Origin: Sphingomonas sp. SCN 67-18
GTDB lineage: Bacteria; Pseudomonadota; Alphaproteobacteria; Sphingomonadales; Sphingomonadaceae
DNA: 60,344 nucleotides
Assembly (NCBI RefSeq): GCF_001724715.1
Contig: NZ_MEFG01000006.1
Location: 1 to 60,344 of the forward strand
Direction: 5' to 3'
Made by a program: the position numbers and the translations under genes. Of the stretch, positions 36,612-45,664 are shown in pieces. The notes below the pieces were generated by a model. It was not told the DNA's origin. It saw only the letters and a list, made by a program, of their open reading frames with translations, and searched no databases. The first letter of the stretch is position 1, and each line of letters starts with the position of its first letter.

Positions 36612-38201
36612 TCAGGCCGCCAGCGCCCGCTTGTGCAGGCGCTCGATCGCATTCAGCGCGGAAAGCAGCGCGCCTTCCTGCCAGCAGCCATAATAGGAGG
36701 CATGTTCCCCCGCGAGGACGATGCGGCCGTCCATGGCGACCAGATTGTCATAATGCTGGGCGCGCGACGCATCGGTCCACAAGGCGCAGCAGCCCAGAGA
36801 CCAGGGCGTGCGGCTCCACGCCCAGGACACGCCGTTCATGAACTCCTTTCGGTATTCGGCCGGATGAAACACAGATCCCTGCGCCAACGCCGCCTCGATG
36901 CGCCGCTCCGGCGTCATGCCGGCAAGGGCGTAAGCGCCCATCCCCCTCGACACCGCACCCGCCAGAACCGCCGGCTTGTTCTTGAAGAAATCGTAATTCG
37001 GGTAGGAAATGGCCGTTATGTGCTGGTCGGTGAAGCTATGGCCGCCGTAAATGCCATAATCCTCCTCCCAAAAGCGCCGACGCATCTCCAGGCCGATCTT
37101 GAGCTGCCCGCTATATGGGATCGCGCCGATCGCCGCCTTCATGCCCTTGCTGACCTGCGGATCGATCTGCTTGAGCACCGCAAGCGGGATGGTGCACACG
37201 CAGAAATCCGCCTTCACTTCGGATTTCCGGCCCGTCTTGATGTCCTCATAGGCTATGGAGACGCCATTATCGTCCTGCGCGATTGAGGACACCTTGGCGT
37301 TATAGGTGACGATATTGCCCAGCTGACGGCCAAATGCCTTGCCGATCATGTCCATGCCGCCCTTGGGCTGGAACATCGTCGTCTGCATCACATGGTTGGT
37401 GTAGAAATTCATCTGCGACCAGATCTTCGAATCCAGCAGCTCCGAAAGGTCGTTGATCTTCGACGCCACCGGCTCGCCGCCCACGCCGCCCCCCGGCGTC
37501 CGCTCGTAACCGCGATCATAGGATGTGGTCAGCCCGGTCTCATATTTGAGGTCGCCGTTCAGCAGCCCCCACTCACGCAGGGCGGCGATCAGCCGTTCCT
37601 TGTCCTCCTTGCTCACGGTCTGGTCGAGCCCGCCCGCATGCAGGGATTTTGCGAGCAGTTCGGAAACATGCCCCCTGAAATCGACCGAAAGCTCCCGGTA
37701 ACGCTGCGGCTTGCCGCCGAACGCCTTGGTCTGGTGGATGAAGCCATTGTGATTCATCTGGATGAACGGCTCCAGCTCCACCCCGAACTGCTTGCAGTAA
37801 TAGAGCAGGGTCTGGTGGTGATGCGGAATGCGCCACGGCCCCGGGTTCATGTAATTGCCCGGCTGGAACTGGCAGGTCTGCGTCGCGCCGCCCACCTCGG
37901 TATAGGTATCGCCCCCGCGGATCGTGAAGTTTCGTCCGCCCGGCCGATTCTGATATTCGAGCACCCGGACCAGATAGCCCGCCTTGCGCAACTCATAGGC
38001 GGCGAGCATCCCCGCCAGTCCCGCGCCCAGCACGACGACTTTCGTCCCCTGCCGCGTGCCGGACAGGCGCGGCGGTCCGGAAAATTTCGATTCCGCGGCA
38101 TGGCCGAGCGCGGTCATCGCCTGATACATGGCCAGCGTGCCCCCGACCTTGCCGATCATCGTCAGCAAGCTCCGCCGCGTGGGACCGGATTTATTCACCA
38201 T
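36612..38201 (-). CDS. Tat-exported flavin amine oxidase/dehydrogenase
   Basis: 529 residues of the flavin monoamine oxidase/L-amino-acid oxidase family. A twin-arginine signal (PTRRSLLTMIG, Arg9-Arg10) sends the folded flavoprotein to the periplasm. FAD sites: VVLGAGLAGMLAAYELRKAG near residue 57, RPGGRNFTIRGG, and the C-terminal GRIVLAGEHASYYGCWQEGA. The next gene upstream encodes a cytochrome c, an arrangement like the nicotine oxidoreductase NicA2 and its cytochrome CycN in Pseudomonas putida, so electrons may go to cytochrome rather than oxygen. The substrate amine is unknown. Confidence 0.88.
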   Translation of the reverse strand: MVNKSGPTRRSLLTMIGKVGGTLAMYQAMTALGHAAESKFSGPPRLSGTRQGTKVVVLGAGLAGMLAAYELRKAGYLVRVLEYQNRPGGRNFTIRGGDTYTEVGGATQTCQFQPGNYMNPGPWRIPHHHQTLLYYCKQFGVELEPFIQMNHNGFIHQTKAFGGKPQRYRELSVDFRGHVSELLAKSLHAGGLDQTVSKEDKERLIAALREWGLLNGDLKYETGLTTSYDRGYERTPGGGVGGEPVASKINDLSELLDSKIWSQMNFYTNHVMQTTMFQPKGGMDMIGKAFGRQLGNIVTYNAKVSSIAQDDNGVSIAYEDIKTGRKSEVKADFCVCTIPLAVLKQIDPQVSKGMKAAIGAIPYSGQLKIGLEMRRRFWEEDYGIYGGHSFTDQHITAISYPNYDFFKNKPAVLAGAVSRGMGAYALAGMTPERRIEAALAQGSVFHPAEYRKEFMNGVSWAWSRTPWSLGCCALWTDASRAQHYDNLVAMDGRIVLAGEHASYYGCWQEGALLSALNAIERLHKRALAA

Positions 38202-38248
38202 ATGGGCTCCGCTTCAAAAGAGTGGACGGGGGTTGGCGCACGGCAGGA

Positions 38249-38701
38249 TCAGCATGAGGTGCAGGGCGGCGGGGCCGGAGAAGCCGGCCCGTTGCTCGCG
38301 ACTCGGTCGACGTCCGCCTCGGTCACCGCCTCCGGATAGGCGTTGAATTCACGCCGGACATAAGTCGCCACCGACGCGACCTGCTGGTGCGACAGAAGAT
38401 CCTTCAGCCACGGCATGCCGCCGCGGCCGTTCAGGACGACGTTCACCATGAAATCCTTGTCGGCAAGGTGGACATTGTTCGCGAGGGCCGGGATTTCCGC
38501 CCCCGCATCGCCGCCGCCCTTCGCATCCGCCATGTGGCACGCCTGGCAGACCGCCTCATAAACTTCCCTGCCCTCCGACGAGGCGGCATCGGCGGTCGCC
38601 GCCTCCGGCGCCTCCTGCGCCCGGACGGTCGCCGTTCCGGCGACGAGACCCACGGAAATGATGATCGCCATCGCCACAGCGAAGTCAGCGCCCTTCGACA
38701 T
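38249..38701 (-). CDS. Periplasmic class I cytochrome c
   Basis: 150 residues with a signal peptide (MAIIISVGLVAGTATVRA) and one heme site, Cys52-Gln-Ala-Cys55-His56, with Met96 in GRGGMPWLK as the probable second heme ligand. A Pro-rich tail ends in CTSC, an extra cysteine pair not usual for this class. It is 47 bases upstream of the flavin amine oxidase gene in the same direction, so it is the likely electron acceptor for that enzyme. Confidence 0.92.
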   Translation of the reverse strand: MSKGADFAVAMAIIISVGLVAGTATVRAQEAPEAATADAASSEGREVYEAVCQACHMADAKGGGDAGAEIPALANNVHLADKDFMVNVVLNGRGGMPWLKDLLSHQQVASVATYVRREFNAYPEAVTEADVDRVASNGPASPAPPPCTSC

Positions 38702-38855
38702 ATGCTTCCTACTCCCGTTCCGGCAGCGTCATTTCATCGGATCGCGCCTGTCGATCGATGTGCGCCGCGCTTGCTTGTCCTTGCCGCCGCCTCCGCTTCC
38801 CCCGGGGCGCACCCCCGCTCATCCCCGCAAGCCTAAGACGCTGACGGTCACGCGA

Positions 38856-39350
38856 TCACGGCATGTCCGCGGCAATGGCTTCGATTTCCACCAGCACGTT
38901 CGGGCTGCCCAGCCCCGCCACCTGCACGGTGGAGCGCGTCGGCTTGTTCGGCTGGTCCGCGGAGCCGAAGAAGGTCCGAAACACCTCATTCATCGCTGCC
39001 CGGTCCATGCGCCCGCCATTTTCCGGCACCCCCACCAGAAACACCGTCATCTTGACGATGCTGCCCATCGAACTGCCCAGACCCTCGATCTGCGCCTTCA
39101 TCCGGGTCAGGATGTCCAGGGTCTGGCGTCTGGTATCCCCCAGCTCGTCGGGACGGGACGGGTCGATCGGCGACGCGACCAGTCCCGACAGGAAGATGAG
39201 GTTCGCCTTCGCGGGCACAGCGGCCGAGGTCGCAATCGGCGCGTCGGGCGGCATGACGCGCACGATACCCTCGGCACCGGCGGAACTCGCAAACAATGTT
39301 GCGAGCACCGCCGCCGTCGCCCCCCTTGTTACAGCATGGATGATCCTCAT
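38856..39350 (-). CDS. Exported RidA-family imine deaminase
   Basis: 164 residues; RidA proteins speed hydrolysis of reactive enamine/imine intermediates to ketones and ammonia. The catalytic Arg139 (KPTRSTVQV) and Glu156 (VEIEAIA) are kept. Unlike standard cytoplasmic RidA it has a signal peptide (TRGATAAVLATLFASSAGA), so it acts in the periplasm, the place where the neighbouring amine oxidase would form imines. An excellent ribosome site (GGAGGAAGTA) precedes ATG 39350. A 154-bp gap separates it from the cytochrome gene. Confidence 0.9.
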   Translation of the reverse strand: MRIIHAVTRGATAAVLATLFASSAGAEGIVRVMPPDAPIATSAAVPAKANLIFLSGLVASPIDPSRPDELGDTRRQTLDILTRMKAQIEGLGSSMGSIVKMTVFLVGVPENGGRMDRAAMNEVFRTFFGSADQPNKPTRSTVQVAGLGSPNVLVEIEAIAADMP

Positions 39351-39393
39351 TACTTCCTCCGCATCACCTGAATTCGGGGTTCAAATCCACGAT

Positions 39394-41988
39394 TCAGAAT
39401 TTAAGAGACACTTTTGCATAATAATATCCGCCGTTTGTGCCGTATGGCCCAAAGTTAAATGGACTATCGATCGGCGAGGCCATGGATCCATTAATATAAG
39501 GCGACGTACCTTGTGCAACCGCAACCGGAATGATTGCCGGGACTTCAGGCTTCTTATTGAACAGGTTATTGGAACCAATCGACAAATTCGCCCACTCGGT
39601 AATGTCGTATCCGATTTCCAGGTCCGCGATGACGGTCGATTTCACGATGCCGGGATAAAAGTTTCCGGGGATGGGTGCGGACGGAACGCTGACCGCCGGG
39701 CTGACCAGAATTGTCGATTTCGAATAATATGTCCCGCGGGTGTTGAGGCTGAACGGGCCGGAGGTCAGCAGCGCGCCCACGATGCTCTTCAGCTTTGGGG
39801 TGGACGTCTCGATGATCGCGCTGGCCTGGGCGTTGAACAGGGTTCCAAGCCGGTTGGAGAGTACCTTGGTCTTGTTGTAATTCGCGCCCCAGCTCAGGTC
39901 GAGCCTGCCGAAATCCAGGTCGACCGGGTAGCGCGCGGAAAGTTCCACGCCCAGGGTGCGCGTGTCGATGCCGTTGGTGAACGTCTGGATGCCCAGCGTC
40001 GGAACTGCGGGGTCAATAAACCTGCCGCTCGCCGCGATGGCGTCGTTGACGGCGTCAAACGGCGTCTTGCCGTTGATGATCGGCGTCAGCACAGGATTGC
40101 CGTTCCGGCGCCCCGTGATCGTCCCTGATGAAACGATGCGATCGCGGATCTTGATGTAGTAGCCGTCGAGCGTGATCACCATCCGGCTCACCGGCCGGAA
40201 GACCATGCCCGCCGAAAGGTTGGTGGACTTCTCAGGCTTGAGCGGACCAAATCCGAGCGCGGTCGAACCCGGCGAATTCGGCGCCAGCTGCACCGTCGCC
40301 GTCGCCGGCCCGACATTGGTCGACGAATAGTTCGATTCCGCCATGGTGGGAGAGCGGAAGCCGGTGCTCGCCGTCCCTCTCACCGCAAATGCCGGCGAGA
40401 AATCGTAGCGCGTGGTGATCTTGCCGATCGTGGCGCTGCCGAAATCGCTGTAATTTTCGTGGCGGCCGGCGATATCGATCGTCCAGTCCTCCACGGGATA
40501 GGCGATCAGGTTGGCATAGACGGCCTTGGCGTGGCGCTTGCTCAGGCCGGCGTCGCTCGGGAGATAGCCGGGAAAACCCTGCCCGCCCTCCTTATAGGTG
40601 GACGCGGCGTCGCCGGCGAAAATCTCGTAGCTCTCCTTGCGGTACTCCCCACCCACCGCCAGGGTGAGCGGGCGCGCCATCCCGGCATCGAAATCGCGGC
40701 GGATGTCGACCGTCGCCACGAACTGCGTGAACTTGAAGCCGCCATCGTAGAAATCGCGCGGCGTGAAAGCGCTGTCGGCGGTGGTCGGCGTTGCCGCGGC
40801 GGCCCGGTACGTATCCTGGAACAGCGACGTATTGGCCGAATTGGTGGTGCTGACGAACGAGCGTTCTTCCGAATAATTGGCCGCGACGTCCCAGTTCCAG
40901 TCCTCCGTCGACCCGCGCAGCCCGCCGGTCAGGGAGAATTCTTTCTGAACGACCTCGAGCACGGGCGTAAACCCGTCCTTGACCGTTTCCGAAAAGCAGG
41001 TGGTCGGATCGGCGGCCGTGACGCAGACCCGGTTCGGCGGGCGATATCCCTGCGTCTGCGCGCCATGGCGGCGGGAAATATCGCCGAAGGAATACAGCTC
41101 GACGCCGCCGAAGTCATAACCGGCATTGTAGAATGCGACGCTCAGGTTCGATTTCGGCTGGCCGCCGTTCCGGGGCGTGCCGCGCGCATTGAGCGAATCG
41201 TAGATCGGCTTGAAGGCGGCGGAAACGTTGGTGACCGTGCTGCCGTCCAGGTTGCGGACGGAAAACTGGCCGGTCCCCGTCGTGGTCACCGCGTTGCGCC
41301 GGTGGAACAGCGACAGGTCCAGATAGCCCCCCTCGCCCAGCGGCACGCCGATGCGGCCGCTCGCGCTGTAGGAGGTGCCCTCCCCGTCGAAATACTGGCC
41401 GGTGTTCAGGTTCAGATTGCCGCCGGACGTATCGTTCTTGAGGATGATGTTGATCACGCCGGCAATCGCGTCCGAACCATATTGCGCGGCCGCGCCGTCC
41501 TGCAGGATCTCGATGCGCTTCACCATTTCCGGCGGAATGAGGTCGATGCTCGGCGCCGCGGATCCCGCGAAGGCGCTGTTCGCCACCTGAAGGATCGAAT
41601 TGCCGTGCCGCCGCTTGCCATTGACCATGACCAGCGTGTGATTTGGGTTGAGGCCGCGCAGGCGGGCGCTCAGCGACAGGTTGGCAAGGTCGCCGCCCTG
41701 GGTCTGCGCCTGGAATGACGGCACCAGCTGGGTCAGCGCCTGGTTGAGATTTGGCTGCCCCACCTTGGAAAGCGCCGCCTCGTTCAACAGCTGGATCGGG
41801 GTCGCGCTCTCCGCGACCAGCCGGCCGTCGCTGCGGGATCCGGTCACGACGATTTCATCGTCGGCCTGGCCGTCCGCCGATGCGTCCGCCGTCGCCGCTG
41901 CATTTTGCGCCCACCCGGCGCTGGCGGACCCCATCGCGACAGCAACGGCCAAAGCCAACCGTGAACTGACTCCAACTTGAATGCCCAT
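39394..41988 (-). CDS. TonB-dependent outer-membrane receptor
   Basis: 864 residues: signal peptide ending SAGWA, a plug domain beginning DDEIVVTGSRSDGRL and containing RIEILQDGAAAQYGSDAIAGVINI, then a beta-barrel ending in YAKVSLKF with the terminal Phe. Active uptake across the outer membrane using TonB energy. In sphingomonads such receptors bring in aromatics, sugars or metals. As first gene of the leftward cluster and divergent from the sulfatase, it likely takes up the pathway substrate. Confidence 0.93.
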   Translation of the reverse strand: MGIQVGVSSRLALAVAVAMGSASAGWAQNAAATADASADGQADDEIVVTGSRSDGRLVAESATPIQLLNEAALSKVGQPNLNQALTQLVPSFQAQTQGGDLANLSLSARLRGLNPNHTLVMVNGKRRHGNSILQVANSAFAGSAAPSIDLIPPEMVKRIEILQDGAAAQYGSDAIAGVINIILKNDTSGGNLNLNTGQYFDGEGTSYSASGRIGVPLGEGGYLDLSLFHRRNAVTTTGTGQFSVRNLDGSTVTNVSAAFKPIYDSLNARGTPRNGGQPKSNLSVAFYNAGYDFGGVELYSFGDISRRHGAQTQGYRPPNRVCVTAADPTTCFSETVKDGFTPVLEVVQKEFSLTGGLRGSTEDWNWDVAANYSEERSFVSTTNSANTSLFQDTYRAAAATPTTADSAFTPRDFYDGGFKFTQFVATVDIRRDFDAGMARPLTLAVGGEYRKESYEIFAGDAASTYKEGGQGFPGYLPSDAGLSKRHAKAVYANLIAYPVEDWTIDIAGRHENYSDFGSATIGKITTRYDFSPAFAVRGTASTGFRSPTMAESNYSSTNVGPATATVQLAPNSPGSTALGFGPLKPEKSTNLSAGMVFRPVSRMVITLDGYYIKIRDRIVSSGTITGRRNGNPVLTPIINGKTPFDAVNDAIAASGRFIDPAVPTLGIQTFTNGIDTRTLGVELSARYPVDLDFGRLDLSWGANYNKTKVLSNRLGTLFNAQASAIIETSTPKLKSIVGALLTSGPFSLNTRGTYYSKSTILVSPAVSVPSAPIPGNFYPGIVKSTVIADLEIGYDITEWANLSIGSNNLFNKKPEVPAIIPVAVAQGTSPYINGSMASPIDSPFNFGPYGTNGGYYYAKVSLKF

Positions 41989-42570
41989 GTAAACAGCCCC
42001 CTCTCTTATAATATTGCCTTCGCGATTAGGTCATGCCGCCCAACCTGCCACGTGCCGACGCGCAACCGGTATTTGCCGATTACGTCGGATATCAGAGAAA
42101 TAGTTCGCCCTCAGGATGTTCGATTTAAGGGCTATCAATCGATCGGGAGAGAGGCCAATGCAAAAATGGCTCTTATCCATGCCTATTGGTGTGTCCGCGA
42201 TGGAACGGGTCCGCCATGGCCAGTTCGCGCCCCTTGCCCTGGCTGACCAGATGCTTGCGGACGCCCGGCTTTTCACGCCGCCGGGCCGCCCGGACCCTGA
42301 ATGTGCCGAACAACGGCCCATCATCCTAGATGCGTTGCAAGTGATAGGAATTATTCAGTCATATGAAAAAGAAAATGTTCCGCATCAATGATATAACTGA
42401 AAATACTACTGGCCCCTCGTTTAACGATGGCGTGGCACAGCTATTGCGGATCACCCCTGATTCATCCATCATTTTTGGACGCGCTATGCCGATAACTTAT
42501 TGCAAATAACTTTCTTCGCATTGGACGGTCAAGGCGTCGTATCCAATCATGAACGGGAGGGGAAACAGTT
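41989..42570. other. Divergent control region between TonB receptor and sulfatase
   Basis: 582 bp without a certain gene, AT-rich for this genome, placed between two divergently read transcripts of the catabolic cluster. It should hold both promoters. A possible 77-residue reading frame lies inside it (42158-42391). No clear operator palindrome was picked out by eye. Confidence 0.6.
42158..42391 (+). CDS. Possible small protein, unknown
   Basis: ATG 42158 follows GGAGAGAGG at short spacing and opens MQKWLLSMPIGVSAMERV; the frame encodes 77 residues and ends IIQSYEKENVPHQ. No domain or similarity is recognised. It may be a real small gene or a chance frame in the promoter region. Confidence 0.25.
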   Translation: MQKWLLSMPIGVSAMERVRHGQFAPLALADQMLADARLFTPPGRPDPECAEQRPIILDALQVIGIIQSYEKENVPHQ

Positions 42571-43977
42571 ATGACCTTGGATAAGCGTGAATTTGACTGG
42601 ATCGATACTGCGACATCGACCCGTCGCACTCTGCTCAAAATGTCCGCGAGCACTGTCGCCGCGCTTGCCGCTTCAAAAGGCGTAGCCGCCACCGGCAAAC
42701 AGCCGCCCAACATCATCTTCATCATGGCCGACGATCTCGGCTTCGCGGATCTCAGCTGCTACGGCAGCGCCTACCGCACGCCGCAGATCGACCGGCTCGC
42801 GCGCGAAGGCCTGAAGATGAACCAGGCCTACGCCAATTCCGCGGTCTGCTCGGCCACCCGGGTGGGGTTGATCACCGGACGCTATCAATACCGCTTCCCC
42901 GTCGGCCTTTGGGAGCCGCTCGATCATATCGACGGGCTGGGGCTTGACCCCAATGTCCCGACCCTCCCGTCCAGGCTCAAGAAGCTCGGATACCGCACCA
43001 GCCTGGTCGGCAAGTGGCACATGGGCAGCCCGCCCGAACATGGTCCGCTGCGCAGCGGATATGACCATTTCTACGGCATGCTGGGCGGATGGGCGGATTA
43101 TTTCCCGCGCCCCGACCGCAAGCTCGAAAATGTGCTGCTCGATGGCTACACCCCGGTCGGCCACCATGGCTATGTGACCGACGAGCTCGGGCAACGCGCG
43201 ATCAAGGAAATGACCGAGGCCGCCGCCGCAAACACCCCGCTTTTCCTCAGCGTGCATTTCACCGCCCCCCACTGGCCGTGGGAAGGCCCGGACGATCAGG
43301 CCATTGCCGAGAAGGTCGACGATCCCCGCTTCGTGGAAGGCGGCAGCGTCGCCAAGCTGCAGGAGCTTCTCACCGCGCTCGATCGCAATGTCGGGGCTAT
43401 CCTCGATGCCATTGATCGCCTCAAGATGACCAACACGATCGTCATCTTCACCAGCGATAATGGCGGGTCGCATTATTCCAACACATGGCCGCTGTCGGGC
43501 ATGAAGGGTGAGCTGCTGGAAGGCGGATTGCGCGTGCCGGTGCTGATGCGCTGGCCCGGCCAGATCGCACCGGGCTCGACCAGCGATCAGGTGACGATCT
43601 CCATGGATTGGGTGCCAACGCTGCTTCGCGCCGCCGGCGGGCCGCAGCTTGCGGACGATGAAACGGACGGGCTGGATATCATGCCGCTCATCGAAGGGAA
43701 GGCGCCGCTCAAGCCGCGCTCGCTATGCTGGCGGTTCAAATCCAACGAACAGTCGGCGCTCCGCGAAGGAGACTGGAAATATCTCAAGGTCGGCGGCAAC
43801 GAATGGCTGTTCGATCTCGGCAAGGACCAGCGGGAACGCGCAAACATGCGGCTGGTGGAACCAGCGATCTTCACGCGCCTCAAGGCTAAATATGAAGCAT
43901 GGGACGCCACGATGCTGGCCTATCCGGAAAAATCCTTCAGCATGCCGACGATAGGGAAGACGCCGGATCGCTACTAG
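42571..43977 (+). CDS. Tat-exported type I sulfatase
   Basis: 468 residues of the arylsulfatase family. The N terminus STRRTLLKMSAS is a twin-arginine signal (Arg18-Arg19). Metal site IMADDLGFADLSCYG; formylglycine motif Cys93-Ser-Ala-Thr-Arg97, the CxAxR variant of CxPxR; GKWHMG and SDNGGSH complete the site. The cysteine must be oxidised by a maturation enzyme, none of which is in the window. Strong ribosome site GGGAGGGG. As neighbour of amine-degrading genes, it may remove sulfate from a sulfated phenol or amine in the periplasm (inference). Confidence 0.92.
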   Translation: MTLDKREFDWIDTATSTRRTLLKMSASTVAALAASKGVAATGKQPPNIIFIMADDLGFADLSCYGSAYRTPQIDRLAREGLKMNQAYANSAVCSATRVGLITGRYQYRFPVGLWEPLDHIDGLGLDPNVPTLPSRLKKLGYRTSLVGKWHMGSPPEHGPLRSGYDHFYGMLGGWADYFPRPDRKLENVLLDGYTPVGHHGYVTDELGQRAIKEMTEAAAANTPLFLSVHFTAPHWPWEGPDDQAIAEKVDDPRFVEGGSVAKLQELLTALDRNVGAILDAIDRLKMTNTIVIFTSDNGGSHYSNTWPLSGMKGELLEGGLRVPVLMRWPGQIAPGSTSDQVTISMDWVPTLLRAAGGPQLADDETDGLDIMPLIEGKAPLKPRSLCWRFKSNEQSALREGDWKYLKVGGNEWLFDLGKDQRERANMRLVEPAIFTRLKAKYEAWDATMLAYPEKSFSMPTIGKTPDRY

Positions 43978-44103
43978 GGCCGGCCATCCCGCGCCTGTGG
44001 CGCATTTCCTGAACTCAGGGATGGTCCTGACCAAAATGGCCACTGTCCTGCCGCAACCGCTCTGCGGCAGGATTTCCTCGACGATCAAGGCTGGAATGTC
44101 GCG

Positions 44104-45483
44104 ATGAGCAATAACGCCAACGATCCCTCCCGAAACGGCATCGCGGCCACGATGGACAGAAGCCCGATCGGCTATGGCCAATGGCTCACCGCGGGCCTGA
44201 TCATTCTCGCGCTGACGCTCGACGGCCTGGACCTGCAATTGCTCGGCATCGTCGCGCCATTCCTCATCGCAGATCTCAACATCACGCGTGAGGTGTTTGC
44301 CCCGGCCCTGGCGGCGGCTGTGCTCGGGCTGGCCATCGGCTCCAGCATCGGCGGATGGTTCGGGGACCGGTTCGGCAGCAAAAGAATATTGCTGGTCAGC
44401 ATGGCCTTTTTCGGCCTGATGACCATCCTCAGCTCCTTCATCACCACCATCGGCATGTTGATGGCGGTCCGCTTCGTCAGCGGCCTGGCCTTCGGCGCGG
44501 CAACGCCCAACGGGCTTGCTCTGGGTTCGGAATGGCTGCCGCGTCGCGCCCATCCCATCTTCAGCGCCATCGCCAGCATCTGCACCCCGCTCGGCGGCCT
44601 GATCGGCGCGGGATTGACCCTGTTCCTCATTCCCGTCGGCGGCTGGCGCATGTGCTTTCTGGTCTGCGGCGTGCTTACATTGATCGCGACGCTCGTGATG
44701 AGCTGGCGCCTGCCCGATTCTCCGGCCCATCTGCGCCGGCACGGCCGGCTTGAGCAGATCCGGCACCTCGGGCGGAAGGTGCTGGGCACCGATATAGACG
44801 CCGGCGCGGACGATCGGCCTGCGGAGGCGTCCGGGGCCGACCGGCCGAGGGGGCGGCTGTTCACCGCCCCGCTCGCAAGAATGAATGTCGGCACGCCGAT
44901 CGGCTTTTTCTCGATCGCGTTCGTGACCTATACATTCCTCAGCTGGACGCCGGTCATGCTGACCATGAGCGGCTTTACCATGGCAGAGGCGATCCGGGGC
45001 AGCATCTCATATAATATGCTGGCCCTGTTCGCGCCGCTGTGCGGCGGACTGCTGATCTCAAGGTTCGGTTCCCGTGCGGTGTTGATCGGCGCTGCGGGCG
45101 CGACGATGCTGATCCTGGTCGCACTCGCAACGCTTCTGGAATCGGGGCGGCATATCGGCTCCACTCCGCTCACCTGGGCGGTCCTGGCCGGCTTCGGCAT
45201 GCTCGGGGGCCTCGCCGGCATCGTCACGGCTGCCATCTATTCCGTGCTCACCAACGGCTGGCCGGTGGAATGCAGGGCCTCGGGCATGGGCTTCGGCTTC
45301 ATGATGGGGCGGATCGGCGGGTTCACGGCAATACTGACCAGCGGGAAATTGCTCGGATTGAGCGACCACAGCGTCCTGCCGGTTTTCCTGACGGCGCTGG
45401 TGGCGTTGCTGTTCGTCATCATCGCGGCGCTGGTGGTGGACCGGCACGTCCCCGCCCGCCAGCGTGCGGTCGCAGCCCCTTAA
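44104..45483 (+). CDS. MFS transporter, aromatic acid:H+ symporter-like
   Basis: 459 residues with 12 predicted membrane helices. The first helix region LTLDGLDLQLLGIVAPFL and the loop GGWFGDRFGSKRIL (with the D-R-G-type signature) match the AAHS group of PcaK, BenK and MhpT; AFGAATPNGLALGSEWLPRR is also typical. It likely carries an aromatic acid or related product into the cell. 126 bases after the sulfatase gene, same strand. Confidence 0.88.
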   Translation: MSNNANDPSRNGIAATMDRSPIGYGQWLTAGLIILALTLDGLDLQLLGIVAPFLIADLNITREVFAPALAAAVLGLAIGSSIGGWFGDRFGSKRILLVSMAFFGLMTILSSFITTIGMLMAVRFVSGLAFGAATPNGLALGSEWLPRRAHPIFSAIASICTPLGGLIGAGLTLFLIPVGGWRMCFLVCGVLTLIATLVMSWRLPDSPAHLRRHGRLEQIRHLGRKVLGTDIDAGADDRPAEASGADRPRGRLFTAPLARMNVGTPIGFFSIAFVTYTFLSWTPVMLTMSGFTMAEAIRGSISYNMLALFAPLCGGLLISRFGSRAVLIGAAGATMLILVALATLLESGRHIGSTPLTWAVLAGFGMLGGLAGIVTAAIYSVLTNGWPVECRASGMGFGFMMGRIGGFTAILTSGKLLGLSDHSVLPVFLTALVALLFVIIAALVVDRHVPARQRAVAAP

Positions 45484-45664
45484 AAGCCGCGCCATCATGG
45501 CAGGGCCGGATCGGGCAGGCCCTGTCCATCTGAACCGTTCGCCATGATCGCTCACCTCCCCGCCAGCGGGTGCGGGGCAGCAAGCGGAAACGCCCATTCG
45601 AACGAACGGGATCGATCGGCGAAGGCGCCCGGCCCGGCCGATCGGCTGAGGAAGGAGACGCCGC

